A stretch of 64,000 nt of DNA from JAKQEM01 sp964391185 (lineage in GTDB: Bacteria; Patescibacteriota; Gracilibacteria; Peribacterales; Peribacteraceae): positions 62,001-126,000 of the forward strand of contig CAYMIX010000001.1 in the NCBI GenBank assembly GCA_964391185.1, given 5' to 3'. Shown piece after piece: positions 17,244-24,044 of the stretch. Position 1 is the stretch's first letter. Each line of letters begins with the position of its first letter. The notes under the pieces were generated by a model that worked only from the letters and a program-made list of their open reading frames with translations, was not told the DNA's origin and made no database searches. The position numbers and the translations under genes were made by a program.

Positions 17244-19340
17244 ATGGACGTCGCAGTCCGAACGGGAACAACCAAAGCGCCCAGAGATATTTCTCTCGTC
17301 TCATTGCAGCTTGAATCGCTGCATGGTGAGGCCGTGTGTTTGCTTATGGAAATCGTCGCACGCGAGAAAGAATCTCAGGCGATTGAACGTGAGTGTGAAA
17401 CCATCGTGAAGCATTCACTCTTAGAAGTAGAAGGAGATGCTGCTGAACGTTTGGACGGAACATTGAAGGAGCTCAATGGTTTGCTTAAGGGAATGCTTGT
17501 TTCTGGTGCAGTGCACGATGCACACATCGTCATCAGCATTCTTGATAGAGATAATGTTCTCCACGTTTCGCACGCTGGCCGTGCAGAGGCGTATCTCATT
17601 CGCCGTGGATCGGCGAGCCAAATAACAGAATACACACCAGGCAAATCCACTCCTGCGTTCGTGCATATCGCAAGTGGAGGATTGGAGGCCGGCGATCTTG
17701 TGATTCTTTCGACACAGCGCTTGCTTCGTACGCTCACCCCTGCGCAGCTCGCACGTCTCACAGGCAATCGCGATGCGGTGTTGGAATCCATCACGCGTGC
17801 ACTCGAAGCCGAAGGTGAGCATGCAGCGCTTGCGACAATCATGACGGCCGGTGTCCGAATGCTTGATGAAGAAGGATATGAAGAACCAGTGCGTGCTCCC
17901 ATACGCGGTCGTAACCCAATAATCGATCGTCGTCAGCGCATGCAGTCGTCTTCTATTGCGCAACGTCTGAAGAAATTGCCAGCGATTGGAAGTATTCGTT
18001 TGCCGTCGCTCGCATCACTGAAGGGTCTTTTGGATTGGTTGCCATCCAAACAACAACTCTCAAATGCAGGCCGTGGAGCCGGCAAGCGTGGCCCGTCCCA
18101 ACGGCTGGGCCGGGCGGGTGCATCGTCGGTAGCGTCACTGAAGAAATTCGGCAGCTCTGTCCAACATGCAACACAGGTCTTTATTGCAGACCTTCGTCAC
18201 CCAGAACGCAAGAAACGCGCCCACCTTCTTCTCCTTGCGGGTGCAGTGGCAACTGTTCTCGTAATCTGGCTTGTGGTTCATCTCTTCACGAGTAGTCAGC
18301 GCAGCAAGACGCGCGCAGAACTCGAAGTGCTCGTGGAACAGATTGGAGTTGAGATTCAAACAGCTCAAAACCGTGCAATTGTTGGTGATACAGACGCAGC
18401 TAACGCGATTCTCGCTCGCGCGGAAGACCGCGCAAAGCAAGTGATGGACAATGAATCTGGCCTTTTCCGCGTCGAAGCAAACGAACTCCTCGGACGCATC
18501 CGCGCAAAGGAAGAAGAGATCAACAACATCGTTCGTCTCACACCACGTGTGTCTGCAAACCTCGCTGCAAACAATCCAGATATCCTCGCACGCGGACTTA
18601 TTGGAGTTGGCGAAGGAGAGTTTCTTGTTTATGACAAACAGGATGCATATCGTGTTCTCCTTAACTCTGTCGAATCTCCAAACCGCCTCAGTGACGATGT
18701 GCTCGTCATCGATGGTGCAAACATGTCACGCAATCAGTCTCAGGTGTTCCTGATGAATGGCAACAGCGTTGTGGAATGGCAGGGTGGCCAGGCTGTCTCG
18801 ATGAAGACGGATGATACAAACGGATGGAAGACAGGTGTCGCCGCAGATGCATACCTACGCTTCCTCTACGTTCTTTCTCCAGAAGCAAAGCAGATCTACA
18901 AGTATGAACGTTTGAATAACCGTTACGGCGCTCCTGTGGAATACAACGTAAATGGTGACCTTACGGGGGCTATCGATATTTCCATCGATGGAAACGTGTA
19001 TATTTTGAAGGAAGACCAAAAAGGCCGCAGTATTCTCAAGCTCTTCCGGGGCGAAACGCAGCCGTTCGTTATCCGCAAGGCTCCTGCCGATCTCCTCAGT
19101 GGTGTCACGAAGATCTACAAGATCGCCGACAAAAACTTCTACATGCTCGATCCCGATGAAGGCCGCATCATTATTGTGTCTGATGGTGGACCAACAGGAG
19201 AGGCTTCCTACGCCAAGCAGTACGTTCTCGAAGGTGAGCAGATGGGAACGTTGCAGGACTTGTATGTGAATGATGATGAATCGCAGTTGTTTGTGATGGA
19301 TGAAAAGAGGATCTACGTTATTGATCTTACGGCGAGGTAA
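17244..19340 (+). CDS. Membrane protein with degenerate PP2C-like cytoplasmic domain and extracytoplasmic C-terminal region
   Basis: The protein is 698 aa from ATG at 17244; an upstream in-frame start would run through the 28-bp palindrome. Residues about 1-210 resemble a PP2C phosphatase ('VLHVSHAGRAEAYLIRRG', 'LEAGDLVILSTQRLL'). The metal-binding GDSR and SDGL positions read AGRA and STQR, so it is probably catalytically dead. A basic linker leads to one membrane helix near residues 333-352 ('LLLLAGAVATVLVIWLVVHL'), a coiled-coil stretch, and a roughly 280-residue domain of repeated beta-strands like a propeller ('LYVLSPEAKQIYKYE'). It may be a sensor or scaffold. A palindromic repeat lies within the frame at 18092-18118. 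Confidence 0.7.
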   Translation: MDVAVRTGTTKAPRDISLVSLQLESLHGEAVCLLMEIVAREKESQAIERECETIVKHSLLEVEGDAAERLDGTLKELNGLLKGMLVSGAVHDAHIVISILDRDNVLHVSHAGRAEAYLIRRGSASQITEYTPGKSTPAFVHIASGGLEAGDLVILSTQRLLRTLTPAQLARLTGNRDAVLESITRALEAEGEHAALATIMTAGVRMLDEEGYEEPVRAPIRGRNPIIDRRQRMQSSSIAQRLKKLPAIGSIRLPSLASLKGLLDWLPSKQQLSNAGRGAGKRGPSQRLGRAGASSVASLKKFGSSVQHATQVFIADLRHPERKKRAHLLLLAGAVATVLVIWLVVHLFTSSQRSKTRAELEVLVEQIGVEIQTAQNRAIVGDTDAANAILARAEDRAKQVMDNESGLFRVEANELLGRIRAKEEEINNIVRLTPRVSANLAANNPDILARGLIGVGEGEFLVYDKQDAYRVLLNSVESPNRLSDDVLVIDGANMSRNQSQVFLMNGNSVVEWQGGQAVSMKTDDTNGWKTGVAADAYLRFLYVLSPEAKQIYKYERLNNRYGAPVEYNVNGDLTGAIDISIDGNVYILKEDQKGRSILKLFRGETQPFVIRKAPADLLSGVTKIYKIADKNFYMLDPDEGRIIIVSDGGPTGEASYAKQYVLEGEQMGTLQDLYVNDDESQLFVMDEKRIYVIDLTAR

Positions 19341-19410
19341 TGATGTATGGATGTAAGGTGGTATGGAGGAATCCGAGCAGTACATCCTTACTTTCGTACT
19401 GCCGTACTTC

Positions 19411-19812
19411 TATACTCACAGTATGAAAGTAATGGTATTCGGAACCTTTGACGATTTGCATCCCGGCCATCGATATCTTCTCGATCGTGCTTCTAAGCGT
19501 GGCGAACTATTTGTTATCGTCGCACGTGATGCGAATGTGCTGAAATTCAAACATCGTGGGCCCCTGCAGTCACAAGATGAACGAGTGAAGGCTATACAGG
19601 ATGCATATCCAGATGCACATGTGACGTTGGGTGATGCCCATGGTGATTATCTCGCGCACATTCGCGAAGTAAAACCCGACCTCATTCTCCTTGGTTATGA
19701 CCAAAAGCTTCCGCCGAATGTTTCGGTGATGGATCTAGGAACGAAGGTTGATCGGCTGGATGCGTTTGAACCAGAGGTGCATAAAAGTAGTTTGAGAAGG
19801 AAAAAAAGCTAA
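19411..19812 (+). CDS. Cytidylyltransferase-family nucleotidyltransferase (RibL/TagD-like)
   Basis: The coding part starts at ATG 19423 (MKVMVFGTFDDLHPGHRYLL), giving 129 aa; the listed start includes its TATACT -10 box at 19411. The HxGH motif 'HPGH' and 'RDANVLKFKHRG' mark the nucleotidyltransferase superfamily. Closest in form are archaeal FAD synthetase RibL and glycerol-3-phosphate cytidylyltransferase, and the substrate could be FMN or a phospho-alcohol. The expected later ISSS-type motif is replaced by 'HKSSLRRKKS' at the C-terminus. The 6-nt gap from TATACT to ATG implies a leaderless mRNA. Confidence 0.78.
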   Translation, partial: YTHSMKVMVFGTFDDLHPGHRYLLDRASKRGELFVIVARDANVLKFKHRGPLQSQDERVKAIQDAYPDAHVTLGDAHGDYLAHIREVKPDLILLGYDQKLPPNVSVMDLGTKVDRLDAFEPEVHKSSLRRKKS

Positions 19813-19906
19813 GTGTGTCACCCTGAGGTGCGAGCGATGTGATGGTTCGTGGCCCCTCGAGGGGGCACCTCACCATGACACATCGCAGCGAGCCACGAAG
19901 GGCAAT
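19813..19906. repeat. Long dispersed inverted-repeat element, copy 2
   Basis: About 90 bp nearly identical to the reverse complement of 15017-15105, again foldable into a long hairpin (centre CCCCTCGAGGGGG). Confidence 0.75.
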
Positions 19907-19949
19907 ACCCTCTATTCTCAATTCTGCTCTTTTCTGCTATACTACCTCG

Positions 19950-20186
19950 ATGCTCAAACACATATTCAAATCCCAATTCGTCCGTCAGATCATGGGTGCC
20001 GCAGGCGGTACGTTCATCGCACTAACAACATACGTCGCATATCAGTTCGCTTCTGGTGCGATGCATGCGATGTTGGATGCACCTCCAGTCGCAGAACAGG
20101 CAATTGATCCATTGGATACTGCGCGCGAACAGAAGATTGTCGAAATCGGTGCGCGTGCGCGTGCGCTTATGGAGCAAGAACAGTAA
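19950..20186 (+). CDS. Small membrane protein (78 aa)
   Basis: ATG at 19950 follows an extended -10 (TGCTATACT, 19935-19943) by 6 nt. The product MLKHIFKSQFVRQIMGAAGG has one possible membrane segment (residues about 14-35, 'IMGAAGGTFIALTTYVAYQF') and a charged C-terminal helix ('REQKIVEIGARARALMEQ'). I recognise no family. It lies 21 nt before pilD on the same strand, although pilD has its own -10 box. A role in the pilus system is possible but unsupported. Confidence 0.6.
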   Translation: MLKHIFKSQFVRQIMGAAGGTFIALTTYVAYQFASGAMHAMLDAPPVAEQAIDPLDTAREQKIVEIGARARALMEQEQ

Positions 20187-20207
20187 ACATTTGGTACACT
20201 GACCGCC

Positions 20208-20960
20208 GTGTTCTCTCTCGAACCTGTCATCGCAATGCCACTATTTTTCATCGTGGGATTAGTGATGGGGAGCTTTGGGAATGTTGTTATCAGTCGCGTG
20301 CCAAAAGAAGAAGCACTGACTGGTCGTTCACACTGTCCGCACTGCGGGCGCATTCTGAGCGCATTGGAATTGGTTCCAGTACTCAGCTGGATAATGCTTT
20401 GTGCGAAGTGTCGCGGTTGTCATAAGCGTATTGCGTTCCAGTACCCGCTGATTGAACTCTTGAGCGCGCTGCTCTTCGTCACAGCTGCCTATCTGCAACC
20501 GCTTTCTGCCGTTGCTGCCCTCGTGCTTGCGATCGCTTTTTGGGCGATGCTACTCATAGCTGTCATCGATCTTCAAACACAGATGATCCCCGATGTCCTG
20601 ACGTTGCTGCTTGCGCTCTGCGGCGTCTCATATCATTGGATGATGGATGATAGTTCGTTTGCGCCCGCTCTGATTGGAATCGGATTTTTTGGAATACAGT
20701 GGGTAGTCAGCAGAGGTCGATGGGTGGGAAGCGGTGATATTTTCTTGGCAGGTGCGCTTGGTCTTATCGTTGGCACATGGCCACTGATGATCGTTGCGCT
20801 GATGGCGAGCTATATCATCGGCGCTGCGGTCGCACTCATTCTTTTAGCGACTGGGTGGATCAAGAAATCAGAAAATATTTCCTTCGGACCGTTCCTGATT
20901 TTGGGAGCGATGATTGCTCTTGTGTGGGGTCAGAAGATGCTGGCATTTGTGTTGCCCTGA
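20208..20960 (+). CDS. pilD: Type IV prepilin peptidase / N-methylase
   Basis: The 250-aa membrane enzyme cleaves prepilin leaders and usually methylates the new N-terminus. It has a zinc-type CPHC...CAKC pair between helices 1 and 2 (residues about 44-70), and the two aspartates of the A24 family in 'AVIDLQTQMIPD' and 'GSGDIFLAGALG'. There are seven to eight hydrophobic segments. The start is GTG, supported by an extended -10 (TGGTACACT) ending 7 nt before it. Substrates are very likely the pilins at 28052-33150, all with a Gly-Phe-type or similar processing site. Confidence 0.93.
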   Translation: MFSLEPVIAMPLFFIVGLVMGSFGNVVISRVPKEEALTGRSHCPHCGRILSALELVPVLSWIMLCAKCRGCHKRIAFQYPLIELLSALLFVTAAYLQPLSAVAALVLAIAFWAMLLIAVIDLQTQMIPDVLTLLLALCGVSYHWMMDDSSFAPALIGIGFFGIQWVVSRGRWVGSGDIFLAGALGLIVGTWPLMIVALMASYIIGAAVALILLATGWIKKSENISFGPFLILGAMIALVWGQKMLAFVLP

Positions 20961-21027
20961 TTGAAAGCTTTTAGGTTTTAGTTGTTAGCTTTCAGCTTCT
21001 TGGCAGGAATCTTTTTTCTATCAAAAA

Positions 21028-21067
21028 ATCGGGCCCAACCCATGAGGGCGAACCCGAGAATTTTTTT
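21028..21067. terminator. Rho-independent terminator between pilD and smpB
   Basis: TCGGG pairs with CCCGA around inner pairs, preceded by an A-run and followed by seven Ts, so it could act on both strands. Confidence 0.65.
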
Positions 21068-21070
21068 GTC

Positions 21071-21172
21071 AGCCCTTCAAGACTGGATTACCAGCTTCCG
21101 CCGGTAGCATATCTCTATTCTCATTTATTGAGTACAGGGATCTGCTACCGAGGAAAGAATTACTGACAACCC
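21071..21172. ncRNA. Candidate structured RNA upstream of smpB
   Basis: The segment is bounded by GTCAG and CTGAC and holds a long hairpin: GGTAGCA with TGCTACC, extended by ATCTCT/GGGAT pairing. There is no ORF. It matches no RNA family I can recognise by eye; it lacks the SRP, tmRNA and riboswitch signatures I know. The transcribed strand is unclear. Confidence 0.4.
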
Positions 21173-21252
21173 CAATATATATTGTTTAGTATATTTGTCA
21201 AGGTAATAGGTCGCTTTTTGGTATGTTTAAAGGCATCCTGTAGGCTATTCGC

Positions 21253-21690
21253 ATGAAAACGGTCGCATATAACCGCCGGGCACGTTTTGACTACGAGATA
21301 ACCGAAACGATGGTCGCGGGCATCATGCTCACTGGCCAGGAGGTGAAGTCATGCCGAATGGGCCATGCGGATCTGTCAGGATCGTACGTGTCATTCCATG
21401 GTGGCAAAGCGATCATCAAACAGATGAAGATCATGCCGTACAAGTTCGCCTCCCAGCTCGAAGGCTATGAACCAGGACACGATCGCTCTCTCCTCTTGAA
21501 AGCCGTCGAGGTGGAAAAACTTAAAACGCTTTCGGACCAAAAAGGCATCACGATTATTCCGCTCGAAATTCAAGCGGGAAAATTTATCAAATTACTCATA
21601 GGAATTGGTCGCGGAAAAAAGACGATTGATAAACGGCGCGTCATCAAAGAACGTGATGTTGAACGGAGATTGCGACGAGGAGAGGAATGA
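21253..21690 (+). CDS. smpB: SsrA-binding protein SmpB
   Basis: The 145-aa product has the normal SmpB length. It carries tmRNA into stalled ribosomes for trans-translation. 'AYNRRARFDYEI', 'GIMLTGQEVKSCR' and the basic C-terminal tail 'GKKTIDKRRVIKERDVERR' are conserved. The tmRNA gene was not found in the window. recR follows after about 125 bp containing repeat sequence. Confidence 0.96.
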   Translation: MKTVAYNRRARFDYEITETMVAGIMLTGQEVKSCRMGHADLSGSYVSFHGGKAIIKQMKIMPYKFASQLEGYEPGHDRSLLLKAVEVEKLKTLSDQKGITIIPLEIQAGKFIKLLIGIGRGKKTIDKRRVIKERDVERRLRRGEE

Positions 21691-21770
21691 TTGTAGAGCA
21701 ACCGATGTAACCGGAGATTCCGAAGAATCTATTTTTCCTCGGTTCCATCGGTTTCTTCGAATTCTCCTGA

Positions 21771-21794
21771 TCACCGTAGCCTTGGCGAAGGTGG
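21771..21794. repeat. Palindromic repeat, CACCGTAGC / GCGAAGGTGG family
   Basis: TCACCGTAGCCTTGGCGAAG then GTGG: the same arms as at 13972 and 53964. It lies directly upstream of recR, and the recR -10 candidate (TATCCT, 21800-21805) starts at its edge. Confidence 0.65.
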
Positions 21795-21816
21795 TTCGGT
21801 ATCCTATCGCTCCCAT

Positions 21817-22413
21817 ATGTCCTTGCTCCCGCCGCAAATCACCAAGACCATCGAAGAATTTACCAAGCTCCCGGGTATCGGGCCCAAGTCTGCCGAGCGA
21901 TTGGTGTTCCATCTTTTGCGTAGTTCTCGGGCTAATCCTGAATCTCTCGGTCGTGCATTGGTCGAATTAAAACGCGAACTTAGGTACTGCAAAGAATGCC
22001 AAATGGTTACACTCAATGAACGCTGTGATATTTGTGAAAATACGTCGCGCGATCGCTCAATGATTCTTGTCGTGGAAGAACCGCTCGAAGTAATTGCATT
22101 CGAAAAAACGAAATTTCAGGGTGTGTACCACGTGCTTCATGGAGTGCTCTCGCCTATCGATGGCATGGGCCCGGAACAATTGAAAATTCGTGAACTGATT
22201 GACCGTTGTCGTGACGGACATATTCGCGAAGTAATTATTGCGACTGATCCAGACATCGAAGGCGAAGCGACGGCAACGTATTTGCGTGAGCAACTCAAAA
22301 GTTCTGTCACATCCATCACACGTCTCGCTCATGGCCTCCCGATGGGCGCCGATATCGAATTCGCCGATCAGGTCACGTTGCGTGAAGCGCTCGCTGGACG
22401 AAGAAGTTTATAA
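21817..22413 (+). CDS. recR: Recombination protein RecR
   Basis: The 198-aa protein acts with RecO/RecF in RecA loading at gaps. It has a helix-hairpin-helix 'KLPGIGPKSAERLVF' (residues about 14-28), a zinc finger 'CKECQMVTLNERCDIC' (about 55-70) and a Toprim domain ('MILVVEEPLEVIAFE', 'ATDPDIEGEATATYL'). The C-terminal 'ARLAHGLPMGADIEFAD' motif is close to the family consensus. Its last 6 bases overlap the convergent gene at 22408. Confidence 0.97.
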   Translation: MSLLPPQITKTIEEFTKLPGIGPKSAERLVFHLLRSSRANPESLGRALVELKRELRYCKECQMVTLNERCDICENTSRDRSMILVVEEPLEVIAFEKTKFQGVYHVLHGVLSPIDGMGPEQLKIRELIDRCRDGHIREVIIATDPDIEGEATATYLREQLKSSVTSITRLAHGLPMGADIEFADQVTLREALAGRRSL

Positions 22414-23457
22414 ATCCAATTTTTGCTGTGTAGGTGAAATTCCTTCTACACTTCGTTTAATCATAAATTCAACGTCAGGGTTCATATCGACTGGAATAAT
22501 ACGAATGTCGGGATGTTCGTTTTGAAATACACGGAAAACTTCATCAACAAATCCTTGTCCAACCGTGTGTACATTTCTGAAATCGAGCACTATTTCTTTA
22601 AACTTCTCCAAACCAGCCAATATACGCTTTGCCTGAGATCGGGAAATATGGGACTCGTCGTCGTTCTTGCTGAGCTCCACCGATACTGCAGTTTTGGAGA
22701 ATGTAACCTGATCATTTGCAGCGGTATATCGATCAAATATTTCGCGCGTAGAGCGCTTTGAGTTGATCGGTAATTTCATGATAATTTTCGTCCCCTTTTC
22801 CATTGCTGTTTCTGCTCTCGACATCATCCAGTCATCTTCATCAAAACAGACAAACGCCATATCGCCGGATACAATTGTAAATTCATCGAAAATGCGCGAT
22901 GTGAAAAAGATACCCTCACCCGAATGTCGCTTGGGGTCAGTTGTGATTTTGCCCTTTGTAAGATGCAGGATCGCTTCGCGGGTCGAAGTAAGTTGAAATG
23001 TGTGTTGAATCTTATGGAAAATGCCCACTCCATCATCCCGAACAACCAATTCTATCTTGCCGTTTTTAAGCATGACGCTGCCACGAATACGTTTCCCTTC
23101 TGAGTGATCGATGGCGTTATTGAACATTTCGGTGAAGCCATATTGGCAGATATTGATTACATTCGTCGGCAAATGCAGGAGCAACGGCTTCACTTGTGCA
23201 TTCCAGGCATCTTCTTCACTTGTACTGGGGCCGATCTGATATTCGAATAGGGCGTTCTTTTTGTTGGCCAAAAAATATTGGATTGCCTGTGTTCTGCCTG
23301 CCTTCCCTAATTTGCCATCGCGAATGAGCTTATTGATGTGCCAATGAGCCGAAGGCGGAGTGACGCCGAATTTTTGTGCTGTCAGCACAGCAATATCGCG
23401 TGGATGGCTTTCCACATTATCGAGTATAAATTCTCTGATTTGCTCTGGTCTATTCAT
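22408..23457 (-). CDS. Winged-helix / HATPase / STAS-like (DUF4325) fusion regulator
   Basis: The 349-aa protein has three parts. Residues about 1-70 are a winged helix-turn-helix ('VLTAQKFGVTPPSAHWHINK'). Residues about 85-230 are a GHKL ATPase domain with N-box 'GFTEMFNNAIDHSEG', G1-like 'VRDDGVGIF' and G2-like 'RHSGEGIFFTSR'. Residues about 255-345 fit the STAS-like DUF4325 ('SRSQAKRILAGLEKFKEI', 'FRNVHTVGQGFVDEVF'). There is no phospho-acceptor histidine domain. The order suggests a one-protein switch in which nucleotide binding alters DNA binding, like an anti-sigma kinase fused to its partner, but this is inference. The ATG abuts a phased palindrome array, its likely own operator. Confidence 0.8.
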   Translation of the reverse strand: MNRPEQIREFILDNVESHPRDIAVLTAQKFGVTPPSAHWHINKLIRDGKLGKAGRTQAIQYFLANKKNALFEYQIGPSTSEEDAWNAQVKPLLLHLPTNVINICQYGFTEMFNNAIDHSEGKRIRGSVMLKNGKIELVVRDDGVGIFHKIQHTFQLTSTREAILHLTKGKITTDPKRHSGEGIFFTSRIFDEFTIVSGDMAFVCFDEDDWMMSRAETAMEKGTKIIMKLPINSKRSTREIFDRYTAANDQVTFSKTAVSVELSKNDDESHISRSQAKRILAGLEKFKEIVLDFRNVHTVGQGFVDEVFRVFQNEHPDIRIIPVDMNPDVEFMIKRSVEGISPTQQKLDL

Positions 23458-23498
23458 ATTATAATAAAATTATAATAGTATTATAATCAAATTATAAT
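23458..23498 (-). promoter_or_regulatory. Four ATTATAAT palindromes at 11-bp spacing (operator array / tandem -10 boxes)
   Basis: ATTATAAT occurs at 23458, 23469, 23480 and 23491, each start 11 bp apart with variable 3-bp spacers (aaa, agt, caa). Each unit is self-complementary and contains TATAAT on both strands. The array touches the start codon of the wHTH/HATPase gene. Confidence 0.75.
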
Positions 23499-23591
23499 AG
23501 AGTAAGCTTCTTAAAACAAGTTTAAGTCATAGATTGTTACTCTCATCATTTTCTGCTACAATGAGGAGAAATATTCCTCACACACATACAC

Positions 23592-24032
23592 ATGCCAAAG
23601 TCAGCAAAATCAGCGAAGGCGCCAACCGAGAAACCAGCCAAAAAGGGCAAACCCGCCTCCGCCAAGGCTACGGTGGGCAGGCGCATTCTTATTGTGGAGG
23701 ACGAAAAGCCGTTGGCACATGCGCTTGAGCTCAAGATGACACATGAAGGATACGAAACAACGGTTGCAAGCACAGGTGAAGAAGGTCTCAAGGAAGCGAC
23801 AACAGGAAAATATGATCTGATTCTCCTCGATTTGATTTTACCAGGCATGGATGGATTTTCGATTTTGGAACAAATGAAAGCGAAGAAAGCAAAAACAGTG
23901 GTGATTGTGCTCAGTAATTTGGGGCAGGATGAAGATCGCAAGCGTGCGCAAGATTTCGGCGTAAAAAATTACCTCGTCAAATCAAACGTTCCGCTCGCTG
24001 ACATCGTCAAAGTGGTGAAAGCAGCAATTTAA
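23592..24032 (+). CDS. Response regulator receiver protein (pilus operon)
   Basis: This is a single-domain CheY-like regulator of 146 aa. The receiver begins at about residue 31 ('RILIVEDEKPLAHALE'); the phospho-Asp lies in 'LILLDLILPGMDG' (about 79), the Thr/Ser position in 'VIVLSNLGQ' and Lys in 'NYLVKSNV'. There is no output domain. The first 30 residues are Lys/Ala-rich, and part of that tail (PASAKATVGR) is encoded by a palindromic repeat at 23652-23681. An extended -10 (TGCTACAAT) lies at 23555-23562. It is the first gene of a run with pilB and pilC (12 nt to pilB), so it probably controls pilus assembly or retraction. Confidence 0.9.
   Translation: MPKSAKSAKAPTEKPAKKGKPASAKATVGRRILIVEDEKPLAHALELKMTHEGYETTVASTGEEGLKEATTGKYDLILLDLILPGMDGFSILEQMKAKKAKTVVIVLSNLGQDEDRKRAQDFGVKNYLVKSNVPLADIVKVVKAAI
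23652..23681. repeat. Palindromic repeat inside the response-regulator gene
   Basis: CCCGCCTCCGCCAAGGCTAC then GGTGGGCAGG, the CCCACCGTAGC family read in reverse. It is kept in frame and encodes PASAKATVGR. Confidence 0.7.
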
Positions 24033-24044
24033 TCCCCTCTCGTT

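Noticed and set aside
21071..21172. tmRNA gene next to smpB
   Set aside because: No tRNA-Ala-like ends, no tag ORF and only about 100 bp; it does not fit tmRNA.
23458..23498. CRISPR or microsatellite
   Set aside because: Units are 8 bp with 3-bp spacers and only four copies; the position against a start codon fits regulation better.
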